Shown here: one piece after another, positions 1 through 8,240 of the stretch
How positions within the stretch are numbered: the stretch's first letter is position 1
Layout: each line of letters opens with the position of its first letter
Assembly: GCF_000344685.1 (NCBI RefSeq)
Contig: NW_006920425.1
Location: 787,692-801,214, forward strand
DNA: 13,523 nucleotides
Direction of reading: 5' to 3'
Source of the DNA: Gloeophyllum trabeum ATCC 11539
Taxonomy: Eukaryota; Basidiomycota; Agaricomycetes; Gloeophyllales; Gloeophyllaceae
The notes under the pieces: generated by a model
The model's database searches: none
The model's input: the letters and a program-made list of their open reading frames with translations, nothing else
What the model was told of the DNA's origin: nothing
Made by a program: the position numbers and the translations under genes

Positions 1-437
1 CGTCTATGTCACCAGGTATTCCCGGGCGTGTACATGTCAGTAAGTCCAGGATTCGCTGCGAGCGCTCGCAGAGAGGCACGGTATCTCGACTCTATATGGC
101 CGCTTCCTTTTTCCCTGGCTTCACGTCCAGTCTCCAATGCTAGCCTTTTCAAGTGCCGCCTTCCAACTTTCCAGCTTGCCGTATGCACGCGCTGCCCTGT
201 GGGGAATTCTAAGCGCCCGAGTCCGGTCCCTCGTTCTTTGCGGACTAAATGGAGACCGCAGAGGTCTCTTGGCTCCTCTGTTCAGTGCGAGATATTCCTT
301 CCAGTGATTTAGTAGTAGGTTCTCCCGTTCAACCGTTTAGGAATATCGATGAGCGCTTGGCTGTGTTCATCTAGGCATTCTTAATATGCTCTGTACAAAC
401 GTTTGTGCATGGACCACCCATATCTTCCTCGTGAACC
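1..437. other. Non-coding stretch, nothing recognised
   Basis: No reading frame here has protein-like composition. A plus-strand frame at 28-312 is open for 94 codons, but it is rich in Ser, Arg and Pro with no recognisable motif and no splice context. This may be the 3' flank of the minus-strand gene piece that ends at 438, or plain intergenic DNA. Confidence 0.4.
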
Positions 438-875
438 CTACTCCCACTCAGTGGCAATCGTCAATCCCTCGTTATGCACGCGATCGAGCCACCTGCGCCA
501 CTCCTTCGAGACAAGGTCAGCCCCGTGCGGGCCTGAGTTAGAGATTCGCTCGACGTCTCGAGTGGTTGCGACACCGGTCATAATATAGCAATATACCTTG
601 GTCGCATTGATGATCGAGCCGTACAGGGGACGCCGCTCGGTTTTGCTGGCAAAACGCGACATTTGGCGATGAAACTGACTCTTGACCTGTTCCCACTCGC
701 GTTCGTCATCCGCTCTCTTCACTTCACCGAGCATGACAGGCGCTTCAAAGTCGGCCCTGATTACTCTCGATACCACAAAATTCGGAATGGGCATGTCTGC
801 CTCGAGGCCTGGGACCGTCCTGGACTGGACTCTTCGAGAGTATGAGTCCAGAGACGTGGCATCGTCGCCATCAAG
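438..875 (-). CDS. Partial gene: terminal exon of an unrecognised protein, possible PD-(D/E)XK-like core
   Basis: This minus-strand exon is open for 145 codons from 875 down to a TAG stop at 440-438. On the minus strand it is preceded by TAG at 878-876, which can serve as a splice acceptor (...CATACATAG). An internal ATG lies at 794, but the frame stays open upstream of it with protein-like sequence (DADATSLDSYSRRVQSRT), so 794 is probably not the true start. Counting from that Met, an Asp at residue 15, GEVK at 23-26 and a Gln-bearing helix (QVKSQFHRQM) resemble the D...ExK...Q order of PD-(D/E)XK nuclease-like folds. The fold assignment is inference from this pattern alone. I could not find a convincing upstream exon in 879-1280, so the gene may be a 5'-truncated remnant or may have an exon I missed. 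It resembles hypothetical proteins of mushroom-forming fungi in style, and no function is assigned. Confidence 0.45.
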   Translation of the reverse strand, partial: LDGDDATSLDSYSRRVQSRTVPGLEADMPIPNFVVSRVIRADFEAPVMLGEVKRADDEREWEQVKSQFHRQMSRFASKTERRPLYGSIINATKVYCYIMTGVATTRDVERISNSGPHGADLVSKEWRRWLDRVHNEGLTIATEWE

Positions 876-878
876 CTA

Positions 879-1385
879 TGTATGATCCCGTATCATGAAC
901 TTTCATTGTGAGGATCGCTCTTTGCATTGACCCTTTCTTTCACTAGTGGGGTGAAGCTGATGAGCACGGCATTCTGAGTTTACTTTCTATCTGTGAAGGT
1001 CCGTTGTGAGCTCCGGGATAAAAGCAAGGAAAGGCGGCACACATCTTACCTGGGACTGATTCGGATGTGTTAGCTGTCGTCTATATCGTTAAGACGCCTC
1101 TAAGTAGTCCCAGAGTTATGGCGGCTCTGCACGGCTGGGACGGGCTCGGATGATGTTCGCTCCTCGACACTGATACAACAGCTACCAGAGTATAAAGCCC
1201 GATACATATTTCAAGACCTTACACAACACGTATCTTGGTGTTTGCTAGTTTGTAGTGGTGTTCCGCGAGAAGTAGCGCTGTATGGAGAACAAGGGTCTAA
1301 CAATGTTGAATTTCTTACTGTCCGAGTCTAGGCCAAGTTGTGGGTCCCAAGGAAGCTCACGTCACATTGACTACGAGCCGACCTG
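879..1385. other. Intergenic region with a weak TATA-like site
   Basis: No supported gene is seen. On the minus strand a good donor (GTAAGA) occurs near 1047, but the sequence upstream of it is closed by stop codons within a few dozen bases, so it gives no exon for the minus-strand gene piece. A TATAAAG at 1191-1197 precedes an ATG at 1282 that opens 95 codons. That frame could be an alternative first exon of the next gene if a 52-nt intron (1484-1535) is used. Confidence 0.35.
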
Positions 1386-1393
1386 TATAAAAG
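1386..1393 (+). promoter_or_regulatory. TATA box of the small gene at 1511
   Basis: TATAAAAG is a consensus TATA element. It is followed about 25-35 nt later by a pyrimidine- and CCA-rich stretch (CCCAACACCACCATCC) typical of fungal transcription starts. The first ATG after that stretch is at 1511, giving a leader of roughly 90-100 nt. Confidence 0.5.
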
Positions 1394-1510
1394 TCGAACC
1401 TACGTCCAACATTTTTCCCAACACCACCATCCTTCCAGTAAATCTGCCAAACTCCATAGTAAGTGAGCGATATACGTACGCTGGTACGTGGCTGACCAGG
1501 TACTATAGCC

Positions 1511-1898
1511 ATGTATATCCCCTCCATTTTTGCAGCTGGATTCATCATAGAGCAGGAACAAGCTCATGAATGGGTCCGCCGATACGATTTCGAGCCGGAA
1601 TCAGAGAAAGCATACGTGCTCGTGGAGCTCGATGCCGTGGTAACTTTCCTGGGCATCCCAGACAAAGTGCGCGTCTTCGGTCTCTCGTACAAGTTCAAGA
1701 ACTATGGCAAGCCCACGTAATCTCGTGTCGGTCCAATGGCGGAAAGTGACGGCGCCGGAAAGGAAACCAGAGTACGGAGATGAGGACGTTTATAAGATGT
1801 TTGACTATAGAAGTGACCGAGTTACCCGCCTCAGAGAGGCGTTGGAGAAGGAAGGTTTTCGGGATCTCCCTTACGTGCACGTCCTAGATCCCGAGTGA
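1511..1898 (+). CDS. Small protein of unknown function, probably two exons
   Basis: Reading begins at ATG 1511 (MYIPSIFAAGFII...) and runs 69 codons to a TAA at 1718-1720 that overlaps a GTAA donor. A second frame then carries an equally protein-like segment (GDEDVYKMFDYRSDRVTRLR...) to TGA at 1896-1898. Removing 1717-1762 (46 nt, GTAATC...GAAAG) joins the two in frame across ...NYGKPTKPEYGDED... and gives about 113 aa. The intron is short and its branch site weak, so a 1-nt frameshift in a decaying gene is an alternative. Residues 8-20 (AAGFIIEQEQAHE) look like the beginning of a small globular domain. No membrane segment or signal peptide is evident. I do not recognise the family. An alternative upstream start at ATG 1282, spliced at 1484-1535 (GTACGT...TTTTTGCAG), is also frame-compatible. 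Confidence 0.5.
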
Positions 1899-2216
1899 CA
1901 GAATCCCATAGAAATGGAGGAAATTCCCAAACCATCGGATACCAAGGCATTGGCAGGAGCCTCCTGGAATGATTCCGATAGAATTCTTCAGAGGACTGCA
2001 TAGGGATATCTCCAGCCTAGCTAGTATGATGTTTGATTCTGCCAGTAGACTCTGTACATCGTTGTGCGTTCCAGTACGGATCGTTGGCCGTTGCGGAGAT
2101 ACCGGACCGGAGCCCGTAAGAAATATTCTTGCCACAGTATCACGGTGAGACTCACCACTACTCCCTGAAATTTACTGCGTCTCACTGGAATCTTATTTCT
2201 GTGATAAGGATCACCG
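1899..2216. other. Intergenic, nothing recognised
   Basis: This is the spacer between the small gene and the F-box gene. No TATA box is visible close to the F-box start. In the F-box frame a stop (TAA at 2205-2207) lies 9 nt before its ATG. Confidence 0.4.
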
Positions 2217-3179
2217 ATGCCCACATTAGAACCCTATCCGAAGGCACAAGCGCTGGCCGGTGAGCCTAATCCTCCTGGGCGTCCACTGGCAGTGCACCTT
2301 CCCCGCGAGGTACTCGAGATTATCGTCTCATACGCTTGGTCCAAACCCTGGCGGTCGGGCTTCAGCGAATATCCAGGGCGATGGGAGCTATACGCCTCTC
2401 TGGCCGGCGTCAGCCGCCTTTGGTTCAGCGTAACGCACCACGTCCACCTCCGAAATATATACATCGAAAATTGCCGCGATTTTGCTGTCTATCGCCGCCA
2501 TATAGAAGACCACATTTCGCGACACAAGGGCGACGGGGAAACGTACAGACGCACCCTGTTCAACCTGTGCACCCTCACTCTTGTGTTTGATCAACCCTTC
2601 TGCGATGCCGACGCTCAACCGGAATCGCTACGTCCCGCTGCGGTCGCAGCTCTGATTCCCACTTGCCGCCATTTAAACTTGGAAATCGTCGTCGGCGCTG
2701 CCGACCCGGCCACAATCCTATCGTACTACAGCACCTTGTCATCCCTGAGCCTCTGGCCACCCTCCTTCGGCTCCCGTGCATACTTCAGAGAGAGCGCGCC
2801 ATACTCTTCTGGACCCTCCAACACGTTTCCCAAAATCCTATACCTTGAATTATTCGACGTACCTGCCAGATGGGAACTCGAGTATTTCCCGAACCTCAAG
2901 ACACTGCGCCTGAACGTGCCCTTCTGGCTTAACCTCCACCTGACTTGCCTCCCGCGTGGGCTTAAGACAATTATTCTAGGGACGGACTTGTGCTGCATAG
3001 AGACCAAGGCAGTACTGGACGAACAGGGGGTCATACGCGAAAGAACGGTCTTTGATATGTCTGGTTGGAATATCGGGGCGGCCTTGCGGGACGAGCTCTG
3101 GCGGCCGATGCTCACTGGCCCGCGTCTGGAGGTTCAGGTTAGGGTTGACTGTAGCACAGATGTAGAGCTCGTTGGTTAG
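2217..3179 (+). CDS. F-box protein with degenerate leucine-rich C-terminal part
   Basis: A single-exon frame of 320 aa starts at ATG 2217, right after an in-frame stop at 2205-2207, and ends at TAG 3177-3179. Residues 28-41 (LPREVLEIIVSYAW) match the first half of an F-box. Residues 56-70 (WELYASLAGVSRLWF) match the second half, with the usual small-residue/Val-Ser-Arg/Trp pattern. F-box proteins link substrates to SCF ubiquitin ligases through Skp1. The rest contains loose Leu-rich repeats (TILSYYSTLSSLSLW, PKILYLELFD, FPNLKTLRLNVP, LPRGLKTIILG), the arrangement common in the large F-box families of Agaricomycetes, where the C-terminal part would select the target. The target is not predictable. 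The absence of introns and the length (often 300-600 aa in this family) are ordinary. Codon use looks coding throughout, with no breaks. Confidence 0.85.
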   Translation: MPTLEPYPKAQALAGEPNPPGRPLAVHLPREVLEIIVSYAWSKPWRSGFSEYPGRWELYASLAGVSRLWFSVTHHVHLRNIYIENCRDFAVYRRHIEDHISRHKGDGETYRRTLFNLCTLTLVFDQPFCDADAQPESLRPAAVAALIPTCRHLNLEIVVGAADPATILSYYSTLSSLSLWPPSFGSRAYFRESAPYSSGPSNTFPKILYLELFDVPARWELEYFPNLKTLRLNVPFWLNLHLTCLPRGLKTIILGTDLCCIETKAVLDEQGVIRERTVFDMSGWNIGAALRDELWRPMLTGPRLEVQVRVDCSTDVELVG

Positions 3180-3961
3180 GACTGTCCGGAAGAGAGCGGC
3201 TTCATGTGGAAGGTTATGAGGGAATAGCATGTATCCTACGACTGAAGTCACTCGAATAGCCCGTCCAGTGAGTCGCGCATTCTTCCAGAGACCACATTCT
3301 CCTGACATCCTGCTCCCCGGCACTCGCTGTTTCGAAAGCTTAGATTATCTATGTATGGCGACAGGGATGTATCCTGACTATGCACGCTATGTCTATCGCC
3401 TCGTTTTATGCTGCTGCTTATTCCCAATTAATATTATAGACGGCGAATCAAATACCTTCGCAGATGGAGGTGAGTCGGCATTCCTTCCCGAGATGATTCA
3501 GGTCGTTCTCTCGTCGATCGGCGAGCAGGACTGAACCTCAGAGATATCCGTCCGTGCGACGAGAACCGGGAGCGTATTGTGCGGTCCGAAGCTCGCCCAC
3601 GAGCTGCCATGCGCGATTGAGCAGGTGACGCTGACAGTGGCACTAACGGAGATTAGTATCTCTGCATTGACAGTCATTACAGCGTCTCGAGTTAACAGCA
3701 CTTGCTTCGAATCTGTAACACAGTCGACTTCACGCACCGACGGCGACATTCGTCGTCGGAGAATAGGCGTGCCGCCCAGCCCGAAGGGTGCAGCATTACA
3801 CTGCGCAGTTGTCGGTGGATGAGTTGCTCGTCAGCAGCTGAATCATCCGCCTCAACGAAACGACTACTGTTGGCAATACGGAGTAATTATGATGGGGCAG
3901 GACCCGTACGGTAGAGGTTCTACTAATCTGTATAGCACAATGCCAGGTTGCATATCACAAT
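3180..3961. other. Intergenic, no supported gene
   Basis: Several open frames of 70-100 codons occur on both strands (for example plus 3229-3534 and minus 3498-3749). None has motif content, conserved-looking composition or splice structure. Just before 3962, TATCACAAT-ATGG resembles TAGTACAAC-ATGG in front of the intact SDR copy, so the last few tens of bases are probably the decayed promoter of the duplicated gene. A TATA-like GTATAG remains at 3930-3935. Confidence 0.4.
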
Positions 3962-5111
3962 ATGGCAACTCACCCCGAATTACCGGCTCTCACGATGCAC
4001 CAGGACGTATACCCAGGATTCGACCTGAGTACCCGTCTGAAAGGGGTAAATTAGTTTACATCACCGGAGTACGTGGGCACCTGTCCTCGCATTTGTTCAG
4101 GTTCACTGCACCCTGCTTCCATGTAGGCCAGCCGCGGTGTTGGGCAGTCGGCATTGGACGCGTACGCGCGAGCGAGTTATCCATCACCGCCCGGTACGCG
4201 GATGCTCTGCTATCCGTGGCAGAGTCCGCCCGCAAGCTTTGCAGTTTTGTAGTCGCCGAGCTGTATGACGTGACAGATGAGAAAGCGGTGGGCGACAGCG
4301 TGAAGAAGTGTATCGAGAAGTTCGGGAGAATCGATATCTTGATCGCGAATGCTGGGTTTGTGGAGAAGTGGAAGAAGATCGGGGCGGTAGACCCGGACGA
4401 ATGGTGGAAGACTTGGCTGAACACTCCAATCTCCCAGTCACTTTTTGACCAACATATCGAACGGCGAGTTCAGACTGTTAACATCCGTACGTGTCCTTCC
4501 GGTAGTGAACGGACGCGATTCTGACTGTTCACGGAAATCCTAGGCGGTACGTCCAACGTCATTCGCATTGATCACTTGGTGGTCAGTAAAGGATCTGCTG
4601 TCCTGTTGTCATCTTTCGGCGCGCAACTCAGGCGTGTGGTAGCCAGTGGATCCCAAACGTCGAAACATGCGATAAACCGCTTTGCAGAGTTTATCCAAGT
4701 CGGCGAGTCTTCCTGATGAAGGGGTACATCAACTTCCTGCTGACCGTCTACCGCCAGAGTACGGCTCCGAAGGTGCCAAAGTATTCGCGGTCCACCCAGG
4801 AGCTATCGTGTAAGTCCCGACGGGATTGATTTATATCAGCCTACGTTGTTAACCTCCACAACCTTGCGGTGATGCAGTACCGTGCTAGCGAAGGGTAATC
4901 CATCCGTTGTGCAATTCCTCAAGGACAAGATGGAGATCGGCAGCCACGCGATAGTGAGATTGACGTGTGGGTAGGAGGACCATCTCAGCGGTAGATAGGT
5001 GATGTGTACTTGGGACCTGGACAAGTTGGCGAAGAGGAAGGAGATAGAGCAGGACGACCTATTGAAGAACAGGATAGATATCGGAAGCCTCGCCGATTTG
5101 CTCTATCGTGA
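3962..5111 (+). pseudogene. Broken tandem copy of the short-chain dehydrogenase gene
   Basis: All six exons of the intact neighbour can be matched: 3962-4068, 4127-4416, 4474-4486, 4544-4702, 4758-4809 and 4878-5111, with introns of 58, 57, 57, 55 and 68 nt. Lesions read directly are as follows. Exon 1 has lost 10 nt after TRLK, giving a frameshift and TAG at 4052. Exon 2 has lost another 10 nt after the TGxxxGxG region. The exon 2 donor has become CTGAAC at 4417. In exon 6 there are in-frame TAG codons at 4972-4974 and 4996-4998 and a 1-nt loss near the end. The intron 4 donor is GC (GCGAGT), which may still be tolerated. The active-site Tyr is Ser (ASGSQTSK instead of ASGYQTSK). Recognisable SDR pieces remain: KLVYITG/ASRGVG, IDILIANAG, TVNIRGT and KVFAVHPGAIV. 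A 211-codon open frame covering 3889-4524 reads through intron 1 and is not a real protein. A full-length enzyme cannot be made from this copy. Confidence 0.92.
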
Positions 5112-5632
5112 CCGTATACGATCATGTCGACTGCAGTGTCATAACATGGTCCACAATCCATCAAGTCTAGGCCAGCGGACGCGTCCGAGAACGTTCAAGA
5201 CCTTTCAAGTTAGAGAAGACGAGCTGGCGAATGCTTGTGGCGCACGTCAGGCAAGCATCATCGATGGGAAACAGTCACAGTAACGAGGGTTCCATTGTTA
5301 ACTCAAACCATCATGCATCATGTGCGGTCCATCCACAGGTACTGCTACAAGAATGCCACGGAACGACAGAGACATAGCACATCAATGTCCAGTCAGACCT
5401 ATCGAGACACACCTTACGGACTCTGGTAGTCATCAGGAACCGCGCACACCAACGAAAACCTGATCCTGAGAGACGAACGGCTGGTCAGCCAATCCGACGA
5501 AAGCGGCATCGCAACACGCAATCGTTGCCTCAGCCTGCCTGCTTACCAAGAACCACATAATTTATCAAAGCACGATTGGTGGCTATTATGACCCCCAAAG
5601 CCAAAATACTGCTAAAGCAGTAAGAGAAGGAC
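5112..5632. other. Spacer between the two SDR copies
   Basis: No gene is supported. Short open frames at 4999-5283 and 5235-5429 are the pseudogene tail and chance reading. The spacer of about 0.5 kb puts the copies head to tail, as expected from a local duplication. Confidence 0.4.
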
Positions 5633-5640
5633 TATATAAT
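5633..5640 (+). promoter_or_regulatory. TATA box of the intact SDR gene
   Basis: TATATAAT lies 45 nt upstream of the start ATG at 5678. With the usual spacing of about 30 nt, transcription would begin near 5660-5670, giving a very short leader. This would exclude the out-of-frame ATG at 5650. Confidence 0.6.
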
Positions 5641-5677
5641 ACACCTAGCATGGCTCGTCCAGCTGAGATAGTACAAC

Positions 5678-6867
5678 ATGGCTCCACATCCAGAATTCCC
5701 CGCCATCACGGTGTACAAGGACGTATATCCAGGGATCGACCTGGACACGCGCCTGAAGGATGCCGCGAAGGGGAAAGTAGTCTACATCACGGGGGTACGT
5801 GCGCGCCGTTACGCATCAGTTCTAGCTGACATCGCGTCGTACTTCGGTATAGGCCAGCCGGGGCGTCGGGGAGTCGACGGTTTATGCCTACGCAAAAGCA
5901 GGCGCGAGTGGACTGTTCATTACCGCTAGGTCGGCGAACGTACTAGCGTCCGTCGCCGAGTCCGCGCGCAAGATCTCTACTTCGGTTGCCGTTGAGCCGT
6001 ACGGCTTGGATATCACGGACGAGAAGGCGGTAGGCGAGAGCGTCAAGAAATGCATTGAGAAATTCGGGAGGATCGATATCGTGATCTCGAACGCCGGTTA
6101 TATGGAGAAGTGGAAAAAGATAGGAGAGGCGAACCCGGACGAGTGGTGGAAGACCATGGTGAGTCTTTGATCTCGTGGCTGTCTCTCCTGACGAAGCTGC
6201 CGACTGGGCAACCAGACTATCAACATCCGTAAGTGACATTTGCAAAAGGGACGAACGGATGGATCTTACAGTTCACGGCAACTTCAGGTGGTACATTCAA
6301 CGTGGTTCACCACACAATCAAGCACTTGGTCGCCGCCAAAGGCTACGCGGTCCTACTCTCGTCATTCGGAGCTCAAGCCCGAATGTTGGGTGCGAGCGGG
6401 TACCAGACTTCGAAGCACGCGATAAACCGCTTCGTAGAATTCATCCAAGTTGGTAAGCCTTCCCAGTCCAGCGGCATTCGTCAACGTCCCAGCTGATTGT
6501 CCACTATCGCAGAGTACGGCTCAGACGGCGTGAAGGTGTTCTCGGTCCACCCGGGCGGTATCGTGTATGTCCTACTAAGACCTGGCTTCCCGGAAATGCA
6601 GAAGCTCACAGTAATGCATAACTATACAGCACCGAGCTAGCTCTGAACGAACCTTCAATTGTGGAGCTCCTCCAGGACAAGGTGGAGGTCGCGAGTCATT
6701 CGATAGTGCGTCTGACGAGCGGATCCGAGGACTACCTTAGCGGCAGATTCGTGAGCTGTACGTGGGACTTGGACGAGCTGGCGAAGAGGCGGAAGGAGAT
6801 CGAGGAAGGTGACCTATTAAAGAACAGGCTGGATATCGGGAGCCTCACGGATCCGCTACAATCGTGA
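5678..6867 (+). CDS. Short-chain dehydrogenase/reductase (SDR), intact, six exons
   Basis: This gene encodes a 296-aa NAD(P)-dependent oxidoreductase of the classical SDR fold. Exons are 5678-5794, 5853-6158, 6216-6228, 6288-6452, 6513-6564 and 6630-6867. The five introns are 58, 57, 59, 60 and 65 nt, all GT-AG, with CTGAC/CTGAT branch sites in the first and fourth. The coding sum is 891 nt. Visible motifs are the cofactor loop TGASRGVG at 38-45; Arg65 after strand 2 (FITARS), which favours NADP(H) by family rules; Asp92 (LDIT); NAG at 119-121; Asn144 (TINIRG); catalytic Ser171, Tyr184 and Lys188 (YQTSK, with Ser 13 residues before Tyr); and HPGG at 213-216. No signal peptide or membrane segment is seen, so it is probably cytosolic. 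The substrate cannot be told from sequence; the variable lid and C-terminal region after HPGG is long and charged. It is the functional member of a tandem pair. The start is supported by the TATA box and by alignment with the broken copy. Exon 3 is only 13 nt. Confidence 0.93.
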
Positions 6868-8240
6868 GCGTGTAGAACTGCGAGCGCCACTGGAGGGTTA
6901 TAAGAGGGTCGGAAATTCAGGGAGGGTTGTAAGGCTGAGCTAGCGCTTGTAGCATATGTCAAGCAAGTACGGCAGTGGCGAAATAGTAATAGTACTGGAT
7001 AGTCGAAAAGCACAGCGGTCAACCATCACTTACGCAAGTAAGTTTCCGTAGAAATACCCTACCTAACCTACCGCCTTGAGCTGTGCCTGGAGTCTCAGGC
7101 ATCGACGACCTGAATCGCGACCGTCCTCTTAAACAGCTGTGACTTATGGATACGGTATCGCTCACATCGAAACGCCAATGTCTCGACAGACATCGTCTCA
7201 ATGTGAGCACCACCATATCCTCAGCAACCACAGCGGTCATGCGGGCACTGCGAACGTCCGCAACGAGCGGATTCTACGAGCTGCGGCATAAGATCTTGAG
7301 AGGAAAATGCGTTGAATCGCGCCTGACGTATCACCTAAGAGTATATTCGTAGTGGTGCGTCGGGCAGGGAGATTGCTGTTCGCTACGGGTATCATCTGAT
7401 GGAACTGCTGAGCAGTGCGCCTTACAGCACGAGCTCAGCGCACGAGTCCCGGCACAAACAACCTCCTTCCGGTAGCCTTGGAGTGAGGGCTGAACCTATA
7501 GTTGCAAGGATGACAAATGGAGTTACCGTGGACGAAGTTTCGATTATTCGACATACCATAGGCAAATCTTTAACCCGGTTGGCTTGCATCGGAGTGCTGC
7601 AATTGCGTCGAGACTGCGGCAGAGCATCACTGTATCAGAGGGGAGATCGGTCGCATTTTCTGGCGTGTCTACGACCTGGAGGCTCATCCTACTACGGCGG
7701 ATCGGGTTCAGGCTCTCAAATTTCTGCGCCGCAGGATACCTAATAGTCCCACAGTCCAAAACATTTATCAACAATGAAAATGATGTCAGGGAGCGACGTA
7801 CGAGAGCAATGCGGTGGGTGCCATACTCCGATATCTAATAAAATCAGAGTTCAGACCCACACAAGAACCCACGAAAGTTGGGGCCGTTTCGAGAGGAGAC
7901 CGGGCGGTCTGGTAGAAAATACAAATATTTCTTGCATATGAAACCCGATGCTAGATGCGTCGGGTTCAACGGCGCCGAAAGGACTGCCGACAACGGGACG
8001 GCCGACGAGCGAGCTGCCGAGGAGGGCGGATGCAAAGGGGACGGAAAAGACTCGAGCGGTGGGGCAATGACAGAATGATTTCAGCCACGTGATAGCTGCC
8101 ATTAGATCGCGGTTATGGGAAAGCGCTTCAACTCCGAAATCACTACAAGACACTACAACGACCGTCGAGGCCACCGCAAACGCTCTCATCTGCTACCATC
8201 TCTACTTGTATACTATTCTCTAATCTTCGTCAGGCCTTCA
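6868..8240. other. Long intergenic region without supported genes
   Basis: Nearly 1.4 kb contains no convincing gene. Frames at 7019-7240 (minus), 7399-7743 (plus), 7584-7838 (plus) and 7851-8189 (minus) lack motifs and protein-like composition. Near 6895-6935 there is a degenerate repeat of GAGGGTTRTAAG (GAGGGTTATAAGAGGG and GAGGGTTGTAAGGC). The final 150 nt form the upstream region of the gene starting at 8241. Confidence 0.4.
8086..8091. promoter_or_regulatory. CACGTG E-box upstream of the disordered-protein gene
   Basis: The palindrome CACGTG sits 150 nt before the start codon, in the context CCACGTGA, which suits bHLH regulators of the Cbf1/USF type. A single hexamer can occur by chance; its position in a plausible promoter is the only support. 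Confidence 0.25.

Noticed and set aside
2726..3115. A 129-codon antisense frame inside the F-box gene
   Set aside because: It is a shadow of a well-supported coding frame and has no motif.
3889..4524. A 211-codon open frame that looks like a single protein
   Set aside because: It reads through intron 1 of the SDR pseudogene, begins in non-homologous sequence and mixes frames relative to the intact copy; only its middle is SDR-like.
3962..5111. Repeat-induced point mutation (RIP) as cause of the dead SDR copy
   Set aside because: The premature TAG codons do not come from simple C-to-T changes at the aligned codons, and small deletions dominate the damage; no strong RIP-like bias was visible by eye.
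7019..7240. Minus-strand frame followed by a GTAAGT donor
   Set aside because: The only nearby acceptor would give a 40-nt intron, the protein has no features and the downstream part closes quickly.
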